64,000 bases of DNA from DATEJJ01 sp039649115 (GCA_039649115.1 JBBWZQ010000310.1:115682-179681); one strand, 5' to 3'. Positions 8,645 to 16,265 are shown, counted from the first letter of the stretch. Numbers and translations: made by a program. The notes: generated by a model from the letters alone, not told the origin.

Positions 8645-8746
8645 CTCAGTGGATAAGTGTCATTATCCGCTGAGTGCCGGTAGGGTCTCAGCGGATAACG
8701 TCGGCGCCTGGGGTTCGAACCCCGGACGAAAACTTCAGTTGGATAA
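8645..8746. repeat. Array of CTCAGYGGATAA motifs before recombinase operon
   Basis: Four copies: CTCAGTGGATAA (8645-8656); its inverted partner TTATCCGCTGAG (8663-8674); CTCAGCGGATAA (8687-8698); and a looser CTTCAGTTGGATAA (8733-8746). The first two form 12-bp arms with one mismatch around a 6-bp spacer, which is the layout of a tyrosine recombinase core site and also of many operators. The array ends 15 bases before the start of the operon that ends in a tyrosine recombinase. A self-complementary GGGGTTCGAACCCC (8710-8723) lies between copies three and four. Confidence 0.7.
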
Positions 8747-8761
8747 GAAAGGGGGCCGGTC

Positions 8762-9229
8762 GTGACGGCCATGCCGGACCTGTCCAAGTACTCGGCGATC
8801 GAGGATGACGCGTACGAGTGGTTTCTATCGGATCACCCGTGGGCGGTCGCCGAGCGCACCCGTCGCCGAGCCGCCTCGGCCACCGCGGAACTCGAGGACG
8901 CGGCGAAGGTGCGCGCCTGGGTCGACCGCACCCGCGCGGCGGACGCCGCCGGCGATCTCAGCGACCGGCCTGACGGGTGGCGCGACAGCCTCGTGCGTCT
9001 GGCCGAGTCGATGGGGCCGGTGGCCGACGAGAACCAACTGCGCACCACGCTGGAGTCGGCTGAGCCGGATGACGTGTGGGTCGCCGGGCTGCGCCGCAAG
9101 CTGGAGACCCGTCGCCGGGTCGCGGGCGATGACGCCTACGTCTACCCGGCGCACCTGATCGGCCCGGGCGCGGCCGCATACCCGCCGCCCGGCGAGGTGT
9201 CCCCCCAACCGGGCGCACCGACGAAATGA
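8762..9229 (+). CDS. Hypothetical protein with PDDVWV/YPAHLIGP domain
   Basis: 155 aa from GTG 8762; AAAGGGGG lies seven bases upstream. First gene of a three-gene operon ending in a tyrosine recombinase. The N-terminal two thirds are charged helices (acidic, then Arg/Ala-rich). The C-terminal ~65 residues carry PDDVWVAGLRRKLE and VYPAHLIGPGAAAYPPPG, which recur almost unchanged in the protein at 40841 (PDDVYVDKLRRKLE, YPAHLIGPAAAA). This defines a small paralogous family. No catalytic motif is visible. Its link to the recombinase, and the GGATAA array in its promoter, suggest a role in the recombination reaction or its control, but this is inference. Confidence 0.7.
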   Translation: MTAMPDLSKYSAIEDDAYEWFLSDHPWAVAERTRRRAASATAELEDAAKVRAWVDRTRAADAAGDLSDRPDGWRDSLVRLAESMGPVADENQLRTTLESAEPDDVWVAGLRRKLETRRRVAGDDAYVYPAHLIGPGAAAYPPPGEVSPQPGAPTK

Positions 9230-9654
9230 GCCAGCACCGTCGCGGCGATCGGGCGGACATCGAAGCGCTGCGCGCCGCTTACCAGGTCGAGCAGGGCAAG
9301 CTCAACGAAGTCATCGTGATCACCGAAGCCGAGACCGCAGCTACCAGCCCGCGACGGGAGGAACTCGTCGCCATGCAGCAGGCGGCTCACCGGCGCCTGA
9401 GCGCCGCCCGTGGTCAGCTGACCAAAGCGCAGAAGAACGGTCACGTCGAGAAGATCGCCGCCGCTCGTGCCCGCCTGGACGCGGCGAACGCCGAGTTCGA
9501 CAGCGTCGCGGACACGGTCATCGCCGAGATGCAGGGGCATATCCGAGCCCGGCTGGACAACATCCACCTGATGGGCGAGCAGATGAGTCGCGCCTGGGAC
9601 GCCGGATCCGCCATCACCGAGGCGTTCGCCCGGCGCCGCCCGCCGGCGTCGTGA
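9226..9654 (+). CDS. Coiled-coil protein in recombinase operon
   Basis: 142 aa; its ATG overlaps the previous stop (ATGA) and its stop overlaps the recombinase start (GTGA), so all three genes are coupled. Nearly the whole chain is predicted alpha-helical, with heptad-like patterns (EALRAAYQVEQGKLNEVIVI, AAHRRLSAARGQLTKAQKN, ARLDAANAEFDSVADTVIAE) and no cysteines. The family is not recognised. It may bring recombinase subunits or DNA together, judged only from context. Confidence 0.7.
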   Translation: MSQHRRGDRADIEALRAAYQVEQGKLNEVIVITEAETAATSPRREELVAMQQAAHRRLSAARGQLTKAQKNGHVEKIAAARARLDAANAEFDSVADTVIAEMQGHIRARLDNIHLMGEQMSRAWDAGSAITEAFARRRPPAS

Positions 9655-10547
9655 GCGCGACCGTCGTCCCGCTGCGTGCCGGCGCCGACACCACTGCGGC
9701 CGCCAAGGCCCTGGCCGCAGTCGAGGCCTACCTCGACCGGTGCAAGCTGGCCGCCAACACCGTCAAGGCGTACCGCCGGCAGTGCACTGCCTACGTGACC
9801 TGGCTCGGCAAGCACGCCGACACCCACCCCGACGCGTTCGCCGACACCATCGGCGCCGAGGCCGCCATCACCGCCTGGCGCCGCCAGCTGTTACACGCCA
9901 AGGCCAGCCCTCCCAACGTCAACCAGGCCCTCGCCTCCGTCACCCTGATGTACGAACACGCCGGGCTGCGCATCCACGTCAAACGCGCCCGGATACCCCG
10001 CCCCGGCGAACCCGACGCCCTGACCCACAAACAGCAAGGCGCCGTCGAGCGGGCCGCCGGCCGCCGCCGCGGTACCCGCGACGCCGCGATCATCGCCGTG
10101 CTGCTCTACGCCGGCGCCTGCGCTGAGGAATGCGCCCGCCTCGACCTGGACGACGTCGCCATCACCGCCCGCACCGGCAAGACCTGGCTGCACGGTAAGG
10201 GCGACGAAGTCCGCGAGGTCCCCCTGCCGGCAGTCGCCCGTAAGCGTATCTCCGCCTGGATACGCGAGCGCGGCACCGAACCCGGCCCACTGTGGACCGG
10301 CCAACGCGGCCCGCTATCCGTCTCCGGCATCACCCAGGTCGTTCTGGCCGTCGGCGCCGACGCCGGTCTCCCCGGCCTGCGCCCCCACCGGCTAAGGCAT
10401 TCCTACGCCACCCGGCTGCGCCAAGGCGGCGCCGAACCCGCCCAGGTTCAGGCCCTACTCGGCCACGGCTCGATCGAGTCCAGCGCCCGCTACTTCCGCT
10501 CCGGCACCGCCGAACAGGCCGCCGTCGTCGAGCGCATCTTCGAGTAG
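9651..10547 (+). CDS. Tyrosine recombinase lacking catalytic Arg I
   Basis: 298 aa, phage-integrase/XerC-D fold. The N-terminal SAM-like domain (about 20-110) includes NTVKAYRRQCTAYVTWLG. Catalytic domain: LLYAGACAEECARL, beta-hairpin Lys183 (LHGKGDEVREVPLP), His246 and Arg249 (RPHRLRHSYAT), His272 (LLGHGSIES) and Tyr281 (SARYF). The first catalytic Arg should sit at 157 but is Cys (TGC). The frameshifted paralog at 30703 still has Arg (CGG) in this place within LLYAGARVEEC. A single C-to-T change from CGC would explain it. As written, the enzyme should be inactive or badly impaired. It is the last gene of the 8762-10547 operon. Confidence 0.9.
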   Translation: MSATVVPLRAGADTTAAAKALAAVEAYLDRCKLAANTVKAYRRQCTAYVTWLGKHADTHPDAFADTIGAEAAITAWRRQLLHAKASPPNVNQALASVTLMYEHAGLRIHVKRARIPRPGEPDALTHKQQGAVERAAGRRRGTRDAAIIAVLLYAGACAEECARLDLDDVAITARTGKTWLHGKGDEVREVPLPAVARKRISAWIRERGTEPGPLWTGQRGPLSVSGITQVVLAVGADAGLPGLRPHRLRHSYATRLRQGGAEPAQVQALLGHGSIESSARYFRSGTAEQAAVVERIFE

Positions 10548-10627
10548 CCCCCGCCGCTTCGCTGGTCAGGCTCCCAGACCCGGCTCGACGAGCTGAACCT
10601 GCCGTCCGGCCCCGACCGGGCGGCAGA

Positions 10628-10822
10628 GTGAGCGGAACCCCGCCGCGTCACCACGGCCCTTGTGGCGGCGACGCAGATGAGGGTCTGGCAGCGCTGTCGC
10701 CGCACTTGACGATGCGGATCAACCGGTTCGGCGTCTACGCCACCGAGGAGGTCACCATCACCCCCGAGCAGTACGACGCGCATCTGCCCGACATCGACCT
10801 CAACCTGGACCCCGTGCCCTGA
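10628..10822 (+). CDS. Small hypothetical protein, 64 aa
   Basis: GTG 10628 after a weak GGGCGG site; an alternative start is ATG 10712 within it. Second half: MRINRFGVYATEEVTITPEQYDAHLPDIDL, acidic and protein-like. It follows the recombinase by 80 bases and converges with the minus-strand gene ending at 10832. Function unknown. Confidence 0.5.
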   Translation: MSGTPPRHHGPCGGDADEGLAALSPHLTMRINRFGVYATEEVTITPEQYDAHLPDIDLNLDPVP

Positions 10823-10831
10823 CTGGGGCGC

Positions 10832-11332
10832 TCAGATCTGACCGCCGTCGCCGGAGGCGCGCAGGTCGCGCATGAACGGGTCGCCGTTGACCAGCGGCGC
10901 CCGCCGCACCGCGCCGAGCACGACCTCGGGCAGCAGATCGGGCCAGTCGCCGGGGCTGATCAGGAAGTGCGCGCCCGCGCGCCACACCGTCGTGAGCACC
11001 GCCTGGGCGAGGGTGCGGTGCGTCGCCTCGGGCAGCGGCCCGTCCTTGACGGTCGCGCCAGCCGCGGTGGTGATGGCCTGCTGCGCGGCGGCCTGCCAGT
11101 CGGGATGGATCGGGTCGCCGGAATATTGCATGAGCCGCGTCGCGGACCGGCCGATCCCGTCGAGCACCCGGTCCCACGTCTCGTAATCCCGCCCGCCGGC
11201 GGCGGCGTAGCGGCCCATCATGATGACGACCTCGGACAACTCCTGGTGCAGCGCCGTCAACCGGCCGACCAGCAGACCAACCTGTTCCGGAGTCAGGTCA
11301 CCGGCTGGGATCTCGCGCACATTGCTCGCCAC
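10832..11332 (-). CDS. Hypothetical helical protein
   Basis: 166 aa from GTG 11332 (AGGGTGGG upstream). It lies 38 bases downstream of the 282-aa gene on the same strand, so the two form an operon. Mostly alpha-helical (TPEQVGLLVGRLTALHQELS, WDRVLDGIGRSATRLMQY, TLAQAVLTTVWRAGAHFL) and ending in RDLRASGDGG. There is no zinc, nucleotide or membrane motif. The helical-bundle character recalls HEPN-like proteins, but no catalytic RxxxxH is present. Family not recognised. Confidence 0.6.
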   Translation of the reverse strand: MASNVREIPAGDLTPEQVGLLVGRLTALHQELSEVVIMMGRYAAAGGRDYETWDRVLDGIGRSATRLMQYSGDPIHPDWQAAAQQAITTAAGATVKDGPLPEATHRTLAQAVLTTVWRAGAHFLISPGDWPDLLPEVVLGAVRRAPLVNGDPFMRDLRASGDGGQI

Positions 11333-11370
11333 GATCGCCCACCCTATCGACGCCCGCGCAGGAGGTCGGA

Positions 11371-12219
11371 TCAGTACGGTGGCCTGCCGCGCTCCTGCAG
11401 AAGGTGGAACGCGCGAGCGGTCATAGCGCACGCGATCGCGGTGGCCATGACCAGCAGCTTCACCTGCGGCGAGACCCTGGCCAGGCTGATGCCCGGGGCG
11501 GTCTGCTGCACCACCTCGGTGTCCAACAGGCCGAGAGTCGCGCTCGCGTCGCCATGGGCGAGACCGCTGCACATGCTCCACGCGGCTTCGGTCGTATCCG
11601 CACCAGCCTGGGACAGCTCGCCGGCCCGGCGCACGATGGCCGCATACGTGAGGCCCCCGAGCGCCTTTCGCGCAACGGCGACGTCGGCGAGCAACGGAAC
11701 CTGTCCTGCCGGCGCTGCAGCCGCGTGAGCGGCCAGTAGGAGATCCACCAGCTGCTGCTGGCGCTGGTCGATCGTGCGAGGTGGCGGGCTTTCGGTCAGC
11801 TCCCGCAGCCGGTAGGACGGCTTGAGTTCCTTCCACTCCAGCGCCAACCGGTTCGTCACCCGCTCCATCCTCGGCGGGGCGAGCAGCCACACCGCGCAGC
11901 AGGCGTTCTCCAAGGCGCCACGGACCAGCCCAGCCTGAGCGTAGGAGTGCAGCCGCACGCTCTGCTGATCTCCCTGCCGGGCGCCGATGATGCTGCCCCG
12001 CAGGCAGGCGAGAAAGTCCACAGCCGGAGTGATCGCCATCCACGCCCGGTGACTCACCCGGTAGGGGTGCGTGCGCGCGTCATCCGTGGACAGAGGACTG
12101 CGCGGGCGGACCGCCCAGGCCCCGGACGGCCCATCCGAAGCCACCACACCAAGCCACGGGTCGATCTTCTCCAGGATCGCCAGCAGGACCCGCAGATCCT
12201 GCTGTTCTTCATCGCTCAC
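11371..12219 (-). CDS. Hypothetical helical protein, 282 aa
   Basis: ATG 12219 gives MSDEEQQDLRVLLAILEKID. The chain is largely helical, with SYAQAGLVRGALENACCAVW, WKELKPSYRLRELTES and MCSGLAHGDASATLGLLD; the last recalls the S-x-x-x-H-x-x helix of HEPN-type bundles. A hydrophobic C-terminal stretch (LLVMATAIACAMTARAFHLL) could lie in the core or in the membrane. It is the first gene of a two-gene operon with the 166-aa protein. No function can be named. Confidence 0.65.
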   Translation of the reverse strand: MSDEEQQDLRVLLAILEKIDPWLGVVASDGPSGAWAVRPRSPLSTDDARTHPYRVSHRAWMAITPAVDFLACLRGSIIGARQGDQQSVRLHSYAQAGLVRGALENACCAVWLLAPPRMERVTNRLALEWKELKPSYRLRELTESPPPRTIDQRQQQLVDLLLAAHAAAAPAGQVPLLADVAVARKALGGLTYAAIVRRAGELSQAGADTTEAAWSMCSGLAHGDASATLGLLDTEVVQQTAPGISLARVSPQVKLLVMATAIACAMTARAFHLLQERGRPPY

Positions 12220-12243
12220 GCAGGCGACCGTAGGCCGACCGGA

Positions 12244-12567
12244 TCAACCCAGCAATCGAATAGCCCTGGCGAGCGCGCAGACCGGGGAGTCGCCGCCCGC
12301 AGCGGCCAGGCCACATCGCCGGTACCGCGGCAGCGTGTGGGGTTGCTCCACCCAACCCAGCCGGCAAGGCAGACCTGGTAGTCGACAGCGAACGCGAAAA
12401 CGCCGTCGAGGTTGGCGGCGCGCTGACGCCAGCCGACGCGCTCGCCGAGATCGTGTCCTGCCACGGCATACCAAGGTCAGGGACGACGGGCCGGCCCGTA
12501 CGGCGACCCAGCCGCCCCCGGCTGATCCGCTGCTTGAACTCACGCAAACGGCTGCGGCCAGAGGCAC
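12244..12567 (-). pseudogene. Possible remnant of a GNAT acetyltransferase
   Basis: This frame reads RLGWVEQPHTLPRYRRCGLA, close to the acetyl-CoA loop of GNAT enzymes (V-x-T-x-P-x-Y-R-x-x-G-x-A). The overlapping frame 12216-12464 holds GERVGWRQRAANLDGVFAFA, which looks like the stretch that should come before it, so a frameshift is likely. The fold is otherwise incomplete and the downstream part is scrambled. Confidence 0.3.
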
Positions 12568-12639
12568 GACCGACCTGGTGCGCCAGCCCCGCCAAGCGTC
12601 GCGTCGCGGCCACGATCAGCGTCGGCCGCTGCATCATCG

Positions 12640-13021
12640 TCGATCACAACGGCGGGTCCTCATCGCCGGCCTCGACCGCAGTGATGGTCCTGCTCACCCA
12701 TCCATTCTGGTCGACGCCAGCCGGGGCCCAGGGTGGTCGGCCGTCGCGGCCTGCCGCCGTTTTTGTTGAGCGTCGCTGACACGTCACTGGTCAGCGCACT
12801 CATCAGTCAGCAGGGACGCACGAAAACGTCAGTGGGGACGCGCCCTGTTTCGTCACTGCTGAGCGGGTCGCCCGGAATAAGACGCTTGGATAGCTGACCC
12901 AGGCCGCCAAATTTCTGATCTTGTGGGTGGAGCCACAGTGCGTCGTGGACCTGAAGGTGGCCCCTCGGATCGGTAGCACCGGCACTACCCAGCGTCCCGA
13001 AGGTTAGACAGACTGACACGT
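12640..13021. other. Intergenic, short CGTCA(C/G)TG repeats
   Basis: No protein-like frame. Three copies of an 8-mer occur: CGTCACTG (12782-12789), CGTCAGTG (12827-12834) and CGTCACTG (12851-12858). They may be binding sites. The stretch ends at the start of the next gene. Confidence 0.4.
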
Positions 13022-13336
13022 ATGCGTCAGCAGCCTGAAGGGCGACGCCGACCAGGCCAGCCCACAAGTGCCCGGAGTCAGCGCGAGGCACCTGTCACTG
13101 TCCACGCCGACTTCGACGGAGCCGCGCTCGAAGCGCTGAACTGGTTCCACCGGAAACATCCCAGACGGAACCAGGCCCAGATCGTTCGTGGAGCGGTCGA
13201 GGCGCTCTACGCCATTCGATCCGGTAAAGAGCGAGCCGTACGGGCGACAACAGGTCGGTCGGCGTTCGCTGTTGGCTTCTGGTGCCTCGTGATCGGATTC
13301 GCAGCCGGCGTGTTAGGCAAGATCTATGTCTTCTGA
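13022..13336 (+). CDS. Ribbon-helix-helix-like protein with C-terminal membrane anchor
   Basis: 104 aa from ATG 13022. Residues 25-68 (VTVHADFDGAALEALNWFHR, then NQAQIVRGAVEALYAI) follow the ribbon-helix-helix pattern seen in CopG/Arc-type proteins: a strand, then two helices with a polar turn. The last ~25 residues (AFAVGFWCLVIGFAAGVLGK) form a single membrane span. A DNA-binding-like fold tied to the membrane is unusual; the fold could instead serve dimerisation. It stands alone, with no coupled gene on either side. Confidence 0.55.
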   Translation: MRQQPEGRRRPGQPTSARSQREAPVTVHADFDGAALEALNWFHRKHPRRNQAQIVRGAVEALYAIRSGKERAVRATTGRSAFAVGFWCLVIGFAAGVLGKIYVF

Positions 13337-13446
13337 GGAGAGTCGTTGAATGTGAGCTTTCCATGCGGGGCGGCGGTGCTCAGCGGCGGAGTCGGCGGTG
13401 CTCGTCGTTCTCCGCGGTGATGCGGGCGGAGGTTTCCTCACCGAGC

Positions 13447-13603
13447 TGCACGTAAAGACCGAGCGTGCGGCGAGTTCGCGCACGTCTACGCCGTGGTCCG
13501 GATGCCGAACCCGCCGGCGCCGGCCGGGCCGGTCCGGGCCACGGCGTTCGTCGGACAGGCCATCGCCGGCCGCCGGCCACGCACCCCACGGCGGCGCGGA
13601 TGA
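13447..13603 (+). pseudogene. 3' fragment of the gene family seen at 55524
   Basis: The frame GEFAHVYAVVRMP followed by AGPVRATAFVGQAIAGRR matches HHVYAVVRMPGY and PGPVRATAVVSRRAIGG of the 80-aa protein at 55524. The N-terminal half is missing, and nucleotide similarity starts only at about 13450. At the stop, an ATGA overlap leads into a short frame (13600-13719) that begins MSEPTDTGQAA and soon ends. This is a truncated copy of a two-gene arrangement. Confidence 0.5.
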
Positions 13604-14164
13604 GCGAGCCGACCGACACCGGCCAGGCCGCACCGGCCGCCACCGCCGCCCGGCTGGTGCTCATTGAGATGACCGCCCCGAGCCACCGAACCTCTTGGTC
13701 CCAGGCGGCGAGATCCTGATTGAGCTGCACGACCTCCTTCGCAGACTCAGCTAGGCAAGGGCTGGGCATATGGGGACCAGCGGCAGGTAGTGATCGAGGT
13801 GGGCCAGCACTTTGACAGCACACACAGCCCGTGCTCGATCCCCATCTGGGTTCGTGTGACAGACACGGCGTGCTGCCGCTACGACCGGGCCGCCACCCGG
13901 CTGGACCGCTCACCTGGCTACGCCCTGGCCATCTACCTGAGCGACCACACCGACCAGCCCACTGCCCAAGCGAGCTGACTACGGCCCTCCGGCGGTGCAC
14001 GCCGAAACCGTCGGACCGTGGCCGTAGCCTCGATCGTCATGAGCGACGATCAGACCGCGAGCGCATCCGCAACCACAACGGTGAAGCGCAGGCCGACTGA
14101 TCGGGGCGCCTGACGGCAACGTCCACAATGTGGAGAGGGGGCACCCGAGGCTCATTGGGGCGCC
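13604..14164. other. Patchwork of decayed fragments
   Basis: Fragments on both strands look protein-like but are incomplete. On the minus strand, about 13772-13600 reads ESAKEVVQLNQDLAAWDQEV. On the plus strand, 13790-13978 reads VTDTACCRYDRAATRL and SPGYALAIYLSDHTDQP. No start, ribosome site or neighbour supports an intact gene. Confidence 0.4.
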
Positions 14165-14860
14165 CTATGTCCCCCATGCGCGTGAGAGACCCGTGAACAG
14201 CGAAGCCAGTCGGCCGGCGGCAGGTGTGGGCGGGCGCAAATGGTCGCGCACGGTGCGCATGAGGGTGCCAGCCGCGTCCTCCAGTGCCACGTCCGCGGCT
14301 GCCCGCTCGGCGGTGGCGGCTTTGACCCGGTACAGCGCGTCGGCTCCGTACGCACTCATGGCTGCGGTGGCGGCCTCACCGACCTGCAATGCGGCAGCGA
14401 CGACCTCGGGGTTCGGCAGTAGTGCGGCACGGCTCAGCGCAGCGGTCAGTCGTGAGTACGGGGCGCCCAGGAGGCTCAGAGCGGCGGCATACGAGTCGTT
14501 GTGCCAGTCACGCACCACCCGGCCAGCCTGCACTACGCCGTGGGCGAATCCGCCAGTGCTGTGGCCGGCGGCGAACTCCAGGAACGACAGACCAACCGTC
14601 ATCAGCCGTGGTTCCCACGCATTCCACCGTGGCTGATGGGTCGCCAGGGCGGTCCGCAGGTCGAACACCGCGGTGAGCAACTCGCCCGTCACCGTCTCGA
14701 TCTTCTCGTTGGCCGCGGCCCGCCCAGCTCGTGTCTGCTGCCGCTCGGCATTGCGTTGTGCGAGCCGGACGCCGAGCAGCGTGAATCCGCCAGCAGCGAC
14801 CACTGGCGCCACGTCATGCACAACCGAGAGTGCCGCCGCTGCGGCCGAGCTGGCGGTCAC
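14165..14860 (-). CDS. Hypothetical protein with N-terminal membrane helix
   Basis: 231 aa from ATG 14860. An N-terminal hydrophobic segment (VVHDVAPVVAAGGFTLLGVR) is followed by a basic coiled-coil-like stretch (LAQRNAERQQTRAGRAAANE) and a long helical domain. This layout, one membrane span followed by a cytosolic helical body, recurs in the protein at 57201 (GAAVAVGGIGLAWRQTL). The function is not known. The gene reads away from the toxin-antitoxin operon, and the 80-bp gap between their starts holds the operator of that operon. Confidence 0.6.
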   Translation of the reverse strand: MTASSAAAAALSVVHDVAPVVAAGGFTLLGVRLAQRNAERQQTRAGRAAANEKIETVTGELLTAVFDLRTALATHQPRWNAWEPRLMTVGLSFLEFAAGHSTGGFAHGVVQAGRVVRDWHNDSYAAALSLLGAPYSRLTAALSRAALLPNPEVVAAALQVGEAATAAMSAYGADALYRVKAATAERAAADVALEDAAGTLMRTVRDHLRPPTPAAGRLASLFTGLSRAWGT

Positions 14861-14919
14861 GAACAGCAGCGTACGGATACCTCCGGACTATTGCGGCGAT
14901 TGGCCCCCGGCTGTGTTTT

Positions 14920-14940
14920 GTTAAACGAACGTTTTACACT
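14920..14940 (+). promoter_or_regulatory. Palindromic operator and -10 element of toxin-antitoxin operon
   Basis: GTTAAACG (14920-14927) and CGTTTTAC (14930-14937) form an 8-bp palindrome with one mismatch around AA. It overlaps a -10-like TACACT (14935-14940) that lies six bases before the GTG of the toxin gene, so the message is probably leaderless and the operator covers the promoter. Autorepression by the ribbon-helix-helix antitoxin is expected for this class. Confidence 0.6.
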
Positions 14941-14946
14941 GCCTGT

Positions 14947-15219
14947 GTGGGGTACGACTGGCTTCCGGAAGCCCTGGCCGCACTCGTGGGTGTCGAGCCG
15001 TACGAAGCGCTGCAGGTCCTGACCGCAGCACGGCGCCTGCCCCTGGCGGCCAGCAGCGCCGGCGTGCCGTTCGTGGCGATCATGGGGCGGACCCGGGCCG
15101 GGCGTCCGCTGGTCGTCGCGGTACGCAAGGTCGGCGACTTCGACCAGCAGATCATCGGGGCCCGGGAGGTGACCGCGACGGAGCTGAAGCGGTTCGAGAC
15201 ATGGGAGGCGGGCCAATGA
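14947..15219 (+). CDS. BrnT-like toxin
   Basis: 90 aa from GTG 14947. The second half (PFVAIMGRTRAGRPLVVAVR, then IIGAREVTATELKRFE) matches the BrnT/RelE-superfamily pattern in which a GRT-x-x-G-R strand pair is followed by an ISAR-x-A-x-x-x-E-x-x-x-Y/F end. BrnT toxins are ribonucleases. The N-terminus is divergent (LPEALAALVGVEPYEALQVL, resembling the usual H-G-V-x-x-E-E-A helix). It is coupled by ATGA to the antitoxin, with the toxin gene first, as is normal for brnTA. The start is only six bases after the -10, so translation is probably leaderless. Confidence 0.65.
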   Translation: MGYDWLPEALAALVGVEPYEALQVLTAARRLPLAASSAGVPFVAIMGRTRAGRPLVVAVRKVGDFDQQIIGAREVTATELKRFETWEAGQ

Positions 15220-15542
15220 GCGGGAACGGCTACAGCGAGCAGCAGGTGGCCCAGGCCGCCGAGGCGTTCGCCCGCGGTGAGGTCGAGTACGACGAGACCG
15301 CCGTGGTGGCGCTGCCGCCCGCGCCGGACACGGAGCCGATGGTGATGCGCGGGATCCGCCTGCCGGTGGAGCTCGACCGGCGGGTCCGCGCCGCAGCCGA
15401 GCAGGCCGGCGTGCCGTTCAGCACGCTGATCCGGGAGTGGGTCGAGCTGGGCCTTACCGAGCTGGAGACCGACAAGGCGGTGTCGCTGTCCGCGCTGCGC
15501 CGGGCGATCGCGCACGCCACCCAGGCCAGCCGTGCCGCCTGA
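15216..15542 (+). CDS. BrnA/CopG-like antitoxin
   Basis: 108 aa, ATG overlapping the toxin stop. The N-terminal ~45 residues are acidic and toxin-binding in character (GEVEYDETAVVALPPAPDTE). The C-terminal part is a ribbon-helix-helix: MRGIRLPVELDRRVRAAAEQ followed by GVPFSTLIREWVELGLTELE. Gene order, overlap, sizes and the palindrome in the promoter all support a type II toxin-antitoxin pair that represses itself. Such pairs stabilise plasmids and genomic islands. A terminator-like hairpin follows. Confidence 0.7.
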   Translation: MSGNGYSEQQVAQAAEAFARGEVEYDETAVVALPPAPDTEPMVMRGIRLPVELDRRVRAAAEQAGVPFSTLIREWVELGLTELETDKAVSLSALRRAIAHATQASRAA

Positions 15543-15601
15543 CAACAAGGTCCACCCGTTCCCCGGGCCCCAGCCCTCTCGCGAGCGGTCGAAAAACAGG
15601 A

Positions 15602-15656
15602 AGACCCGGGGGTGAGGGTGCTCGGCCGGGGGCGGTCAGCCGCGCCCGGTCTTTTG
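15602..15656 (+). terminator. Terminator-like inverted repeat
   Basis: AGACCCGGG (15602-15610) pairs, with one bulge, with CCCGGTCT (15645-15652), followed by TTT. The loop is long and GC-rich. It follows the toxin-antitoxin operon. Confidence 0.45.
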
Positions 15657-15884
15657 CCCTGCCCGGATACCCCGGCGTCGAGGTTGCGGGCGAGGCGGAT
15701 TTCGCGGCGCCACCACCACCCCGCGAGACGCCCGTGATCACGGCCGTCACGGGAAACGGGAAATTGGTCATTCCCGGCCCAAGGATCTTGCCGGACGGGT
15801 AACGGAATCCCGGCGCTGCGGCCCATAGCCACCACGGAGGTCGGTCCGTGGGGGGGCCGGCGGTGAAAGGAGGGATGGGCCCCG
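15657..15884. other. Intergenic leader
   Basis: No convincing gene. It contains short inverted repeats around CACGGCCGTCACGGG (about 15738-15755) and ends with a very strong ribosome site, AAAGGAGGG (15865-15873). Confidence 0.4.
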
Positions 15885-16118
15885 ATGGACGACGTTCCGT
15901 GGTGGTGGATCGCGGCAGGGTGGGGTGCGCGCCTGTCTGGATGGACCGTCGCCACGCTCGCCGGTCGGCTGGGCGGGAGCGGCGGCTACGGCGACGCTAC
16001 CCGTGTCTTGGCGGTGCTGCCCGCGGGCAGCGAGGTCGGCGGCACGCACCGGGATGGCACGACCTGGTACGTGCGCACCCCCAGGCCGCTCGGGCAGGGT
16101 GAGTCCGATGCCCACTGA
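15885..16118 (+). CDS. Small membrane protein upstream of the split sigma gene
   Basis: 77 aa from ATG 15885, preceded by AAAGGAGGG. The N-terminal half is Trp/Gly-rich and hydrophobic (WWWIAAGWGARLSGW). The C-terminal half (VLAVLPAGSEVGGTHRDGTT, then WYVRTPRP) resembles residues 45-72 of the fused sigma protein at 7335 (LPPGTVITGTGRGGERWTIH). Its last 11 bases overlap the start of the sigma gene at 16108. The module encoded here is therefore a separate gene in this locus and part of one polypeptide at 7335, which suggests that the two parts work together. Confidence 0.65.
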   Translation: MDDVPWWWIAAGWGARLSGWTVATLAGRLGGSGGYGDATRVLAVLPAGSEVGGTHRDGTTWYVRTPRPLGQGESDAH

Positions 16119-16265
16119 GCGGTCCACGCCCGGGGAGCGGACCGAACCCGGTCGCCCGCCGGCGTCTCCACTCCGGACCGCGCCGGCCAGCGTCCAGGGC
16201 GCCCTGTACGTCTCGGTGATACGGCCCCGACTGGACGCGTTCGCCCGGGCCCGGCTTCGCAAGTA
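16108..16265 (+). pseudogene. 5' part of membrane sigma-factor gene, cut by transposon
   Basis: ATG 16108 encodes 52 residues ending VSVIRPRLDAFARARLRK, then runs into TAG formed by the transposon edge. Removing bases 16266-23644 (the transposon plus one copy of the AAGTA duplication) joins TA to C, gives Tyr, and continues in frame with the part after the transposon: LRK-Y-RVPPSRLETDDVVQY. The joined protein of about 315 aa aligns with the sigma protein at 7335 (ARAKLRSARVPRALSDTDDA). This proves the gene was intact before insertion. Confidence 0.85.
16261..16265. repeat. Target-site duplication, left copy (AAGTA)
   Basis: AAGTA immediately left of the transposon end; the same five bases follow the right end at 23640-23644. 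Five-base duplication is the rule for the Tn3 family. Confidence 0.9.

Noticed and set aside
8705..8730. GGGGTTCGAACCCC resembling a tRNA T-arm
   Set aside because: The T-stem would have a G-G mismatch and no anticodon or D-arm can be fitted upstream; treated as a palindrome, at most a tRNA relic.
8645..8746. CRISPR-like repeats
   Set aside because: Only four short copies with mixed orientation and unequal spacing; no cas genes in the window.
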